From assembly GCF_002838835.1 (NCBI RefSeq), contig NZ_NHPP01000009.1:1-64000 (forward strand): a stretch of DNA of 64,000 bases, given 5' to 3'. A program made the position numbers and the translations under genes. The stretch is from Siphonobacter sp. SORGH_AS_0500 (GTDB lineage: Bacteria > Bacteroidota > Bacteroidia > Cytophagales > Spirosomataceae). Under the pieces are notes generated by a model. The model did not search any database, was not told the origin of the DNA, and was given only the letters and a program-made list of their open reading frames with translations. Positions 61,386-64,000 of the stretch are shown here, one piece after another; position 1 is the stretch's first letter, and each line of letters opens with the position of its first letter.

Positions 61386-61420
61386 AAGGCGGTAGAAATG
61401 AATCATTTTTCTACCGCCTT
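61386..61420 (+). terminator. Rho-independent terminator of the hybrid two-component gene
   Basis: AAGGCGGTAGAAA (61386-61398) and TTTCTACCGCCTT (61408-61420) form a perfect 13-bp stem just after the stop. Confidence 0.8.
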
Positions 61421-61785
61421 CCTGTTTTATGTAGAGTCTTTAGGGTGAAGTCCCCTGCTGTCATAAATCGCTTATCAATCGTTGAATTCTACCCCAATGG
61501 GTAGTCAAAGCCAGTCAATAATTACCCCCTAAACAGTTACCAGAATCCTTGTATATGACAGGTATCAAGTATTCTCGCTAATGAGTAATTTTTAGGTACC
61601 TGGATTTTATTACATCAAATTATTGATCTTTTTTAGCTCCTTATTTAAGTAGTTAAGATTAGCTTAACTTACTCACCTATAGGCAATAATAAATAGTTAA
61701 AAGACTATACGTTGCATTGGAAGATGTGCTATACTTGCAGAGTGTTGTCCTGCACATTACCCTTTATCTCCCTAAAAGTTATCTA
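61421..61785. other. Intergenic region
   Basis: AT-rich, no coding or RNA element recognised. It should hold the promoter of the following small gene. An open frame reaches back to a TTG at 61717, judged non-coding before the ATG at 61786. Confidence 0.45.
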
Positions 61786-62214
61786 ATGCTTACCGCCCAA
61801 GAAGCACTTCTGCAAACCAAAAAGATTAATTCTCTACGAAAAAAAAAGCCCCCCTTCCTTGATCCTTTCAAAAAAGAAGAGTTGCTTCATGAGGAATTTT
61901 TAAAACTTCAGGATTCTATTTCATCCGCCATTCAACAAGGCAGGTATAGTTGTTACCATCACTTGGATGCAAGAATCGATCAGGAAGTAAGAAGCTGGCT
62001 TAAATCTCATCATTATTCCATTAAAAGCTATAATAAGAGCTTTCTTCCTGAAGAACGTAAACTTACCTGGGTGAAAACACTCTGCTACCTGGGGGCTTTC
62101 ATTAGCCTGATGGGGATTCCGCTATTACTATCCTACAACCTGCTAGGCCGACGTTACGGAAAAATTAATATCAAAATTGTCTGGCGTGATAGCCGAACCG
62201 TGCGTATTTATTAA
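61786..62214 (+). CDS. Small protein of unknown function with C-terminal membrane segment
   Basis: 142 residues from the ATG at 61786 (the frame opens at a TTG at 61717). The N-terminal half is helical and charged (LTAQEALLQTKKIN, FKKEELLHEEFLKLQDSISSAI), followed by RYSCYHHLDARIDQEVRSWL and SHHYSIKSYN. This layout is seen in short phage and Bacteroidota proteins of unknown role that begin with a xAQEAxxxTxxxN motif. Near residues 105-125 a hydrophobic helix (CYLGAFISLMGIPLLLSY) is followed by a basic tail. I do not recognise a function. It is isolated from its neighbours. Confidence 0.55.
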   Translation: MLTAQEALLQTKKINSLRKKKPPFLDPFKKEELLHEEFLKLQDSISSAIQQGRYSCYHHLDARIDQEVRSWLKSHHYSIKSYNKSFLPEERKLTWVKTLCYLGAFISLMGIPLLLSYNLLGRRYGKINIKIVWRDSRTVRIY

Positions 62215-62699
62215 GCATAACTCCTGCACTCACGATCAGTACATACCCATTTACCATTAGGATGAGTCTCAAACCTGACCTTAACGGACCAATTCCAAGC
62301 CTTGTTTGAAGGAAAAGCATGTTTAGTCCTTTGCTTAGCTCATTGCCAGCAGTTACTAGGCCTGTCAGACCAATTCTGTAATTCGACTCAATTACCTTCG
62401 CTTTAAGAAATGAGTTTTCTTGTAAATCAGACGGATGATTTCATGATAAGCTTGTGGTTGAAAGACTTTTTCTGAAGCTTATCATGGAAAAACTGTTATA
62501 TTTTTTGATCTATTCTAGATGAGTAGGCTAGTACTATTGCTGCATGCTGGTTTATAAATCTATATCTACAAAAAGCTCCTCTGGAGGATTTCCAGAGGAG
62601 CTTTTCATTAGCTGACTAATCTTTAAGAAATCTCAAGCAACTCATACAAAGAACACGAGGAATCAAATCATTTCAATGGGAACACATTCAATAAAAACA
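62215..62699. other. Intergenic region with two hairpins
   Basis: About 485 bases between convergent genes without a recognised gene. A perfect 12-bp inverted repeat CATGATAAGCTT (62442-62453) / AAGCTTATCATG (62475-62486) and the terminator at 62571-62605 are the only structures. Confidence 0.5.
62571..62605. terminator. Bidirectional rho-independent terminator
   Basis: AAAAGCTCCTCTGGA (62571-62585) and TCCAGAGGAGCTTTT (62591-62605) form a perfect 15-bp stem with a 5-nt loop between convergent genes. Confidence 0.85.
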
Positions 62700-63737
62700 C
62701 TACCATTGAAGTGATTTGATAAGTGCTCTAAAGTCTTTGTTACGGGGTAAAGTATAGGGAATATCTGGTACCAATTTATTTATTCTATTACGTCCAGCTG
62801 GCCGAATCCATTCTTTGACTCCAAAACGTAGTTCCAATTGGCTATTTGGAAGCAGAGTTGAGTACATTTCACCAAAATGCGTTGGATGTCCGTTAATAGG
62901 TGCCTCTCCTGCTAATAGTGCCATATTATTATCCTGCACCAGCGTTGCGAACATAATTGCACTAGAAAATGTTTCGGGCCCAATAATCACAACAACCTTC
63001 CCTTGGAACGGATTAGACACCTTCTCTGGAACCATTACTTTGGAGGGAAAGTGTAGGATCTCTCCCGGTAGGGCTTTTTGGTAATGCTCATCGCTTAACC
63101 CCCATGACGTTAATCTAGCTTGGTAGGCTTCACTTCTCCTCCAATTCATCGAATAAGTCTGGTAAGGTCTGCGATAAATATGATTGATTATCATATTGCC
63201 AACCGCTGACGCACCACCATCATTATTACTCACGTCAATTACAAGATGAGTAATCCCGTCTTGGTGAATGATAGCGAAAATACTATCAATACAACGTTTA
63301 TAGGTAGATAAATCCTGATTTCCTCGAGTCGCAAAAGAACGGGCAAAAATGTAACCTAAATGATTTACTCGCTTGTATGAAATATTAGTAACTACACTAT
63401 CAGCCCAGCTTGGAGCATTTTGACGGGAAGATGTATTACGAAGGGACACGGCTGCGTGCTCGTCACCCAAGGGCAGCAAAGCAGCCATAGCCTTTCGCTG
63501 GAACGCAGGTACAGATAATGGCTTATTTAATCCCACCTCTAAAGAATCAAGGTACGTTTTGTATTTTTCCTCATTGAGTTGGGTGAATGGATTGGCATGC
63601 ACATGAAATATTTCATTTCGGATAATATGCAAATCTTCAATCATAGCTTTTGGCGAAAGCAGCTTATCCTGTGCATTAGAAAGTGTGCTTCTCACAAAAA
63701 GTAAAATGAAATAGATTATAATTTTACTATCTGTCAT
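62700..63737 (-). CDS. S41-family (tail-specific protease-like) peptidase
   Basis: 345 residues from the ATG at 63737 (the frame opens 7 codons earlier at a TTG). Signal peptide (IIIYFILLFVRSTLSNAQ). An N-terminal helical domain (AMIEDLHIIRNEIFHVHANPF) precedes the S41 catalytic fold: HLVIDVSNNDGG, VVVIIGPETFSSAIMFA with the nucleophile Ser (about 258) and a late IRPAGRNRINKLVPDIPY. No PDZ domain is seen, as in the short S41 proteins of Bacteroidota. It acts in the periplasm or outside; the substrate is unknown. Confidence 0.85.
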   Translation of the reverse strand: MTDSKIIIYFILLFVRSTLSNAQDKLLSPKAMIEDLHIIRNEIFHVHANPFTQLNEEKYKTYLDSLEVGLNKPLSVPAFQRKAMAALLPLGDEHAAVSLRNTSSRQNAPSWADSVVTNISYKRVNHLGYIFARSFATRGNQDLSTYKRCIDSIFAIIHQDGITHLVIDVSNNDGGASAVGNMIINHIYRRPYQTYSMNWRRSEAYQARLTSWGLSDEHYQKALPGEILHFPSKVMVPEKVSNPFQGKVVVIIGPETFSSAIMFATLVQDNNMALLAGEAPINGHPTHFGEMYSTLLPNSQLELRFGVKEWIRPAGRNRINKLVPDIPYTLPRNKDFRALIKSLQW

Positions 63738-63844
63738 AAAACTAGAACAATTGACCAAAAGTGATTAACAATTAACAACATCGTTATACTGCTCTAATTA
63801 AAAGACATAATCTAAAACCAGATGTTGCATTAAGTATAAAAATC

Positions 63845-64000
63845 TTAGGCAATTACATCCTCTTCATTAGGCTTTAATTCGGCCTTGATCTGCTGAATAA
63901 TATACTTCTCTAACTTACTCAGGTATTGAAATTAGGCTGTGTATATTGATGAAATCTAATCGGCTCTCTTTTGAATCAGCGTACCACATTTGAGGACTGA
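63845..64000 (-). pseudogene. Possible 3' end of a gene entering from the right edge
   Basis: On the minus strand the last ~22 codons (YLSKLEKYIIQQ, then IKAELKPNEEDVIA, stop at 63845-63847) read like a protein C-terminus. The frame just upstream (MWYADSKESRLDFINIHSLI) continues it if one base is removed near the AAA at 63929-63931. No family recognised. It could be a gene truncated by the window or broken by a frameshift. Confidence 0.3.

Overview
The window looks like a chromosomal segment of a Bacteroidota, order Cytophagales, probably of the Spirosoma/Siphonobacter kind. The evidence is a T9SS C-terminal sorting tail, two giant one-protein 'hybrid two-component systems' (propeller + Y_Y_Y + kinase + receiver + AraC), an STN/carboxypeptidase-regulatory domain protein, TAnnTTTG-type promoter motifs and the near absence of Shine-Dalgarno sequences. 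No tRNA, rRNA, CRISPR array or intact mobile element was found.

Layout. 1-0.8 kb: 3' end of a secreted T9SS cargo gene. 1.2-12.9 kb: a two-domain glycosyltransferase, a Upf1-like SF1 helicase, two surface-repeat proteins separated by a scarred region (IS982 remnant, two copies of a palindromic repeat, a decayed 3' gene end and a possible immunity-type gene), an esterase and an FdhF/YdeP molybdopterin oxidoreductase. 13.3-19.3 kb: sensory block (hybrid two-component protein, PAS histidine kinase, lone receiver). 20.0-41.1 kb: an exopolysaccharide/capsule locus. It holds manC and a Wzi-like protein on the plus strand. On the minus strand it holds a WecB/TagA glycosyltransferase, an AT-rich cassette (epimerase, GT4, acetyltransferase, polymerase, two GT2, pyruvyl transferase, flippase), gmd, fcl, a priming sugar transferase, a Wzc-like tyrosine kinase, Wza, a CpsB-like phosphatase and a NeuD-like acetyltransferase. 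41.3-44.4 kb: SAM-I riboswitch, a 50-codon ORF, metY and a metX carrying an unexpected C-terminal LytTR-like domain. 45-52.5 kb: a ScyD/ScyE-like lipoprotein and two hybrid histidine kinases. 52.8-64 kb: thioredoxin-fold protein, a nearly gene-free AT-rich 2 kb, a ricin-lectin/metallopeptidase lipoprotein, a second hybrid two-component protein, a small unknown protein, an S41 peptidase and a possible truncated gene end.

How the genes fit. ManC makes GDP-mannose, and Gmd and Fcl turn it into GDP-L-fucose. The priming transferase, glycosyltransferases, polymerase and flippase would assemble a fucose-containing, acetylated and possibly pyruvylated repeat unit. Wza, Wzc, the CpsB-like phosphatase and Wzi would handle export, length control and surface attachment. 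MetX and MetY form a direct-sulfhydrylation methionine pathway under SAM riboswitch control.

An important caveat: eight sites in seven genes show a single missing base, mostly in homopolymer runs (about 8795, 11485, 16678, 18054, 18788, 22075, 25041, 37456). In every case adding one base per site gives a full-length family member and a gene length divisible by three. I read these as probable consensus errors rather than real pseudogenes, and annotate each as one gene.
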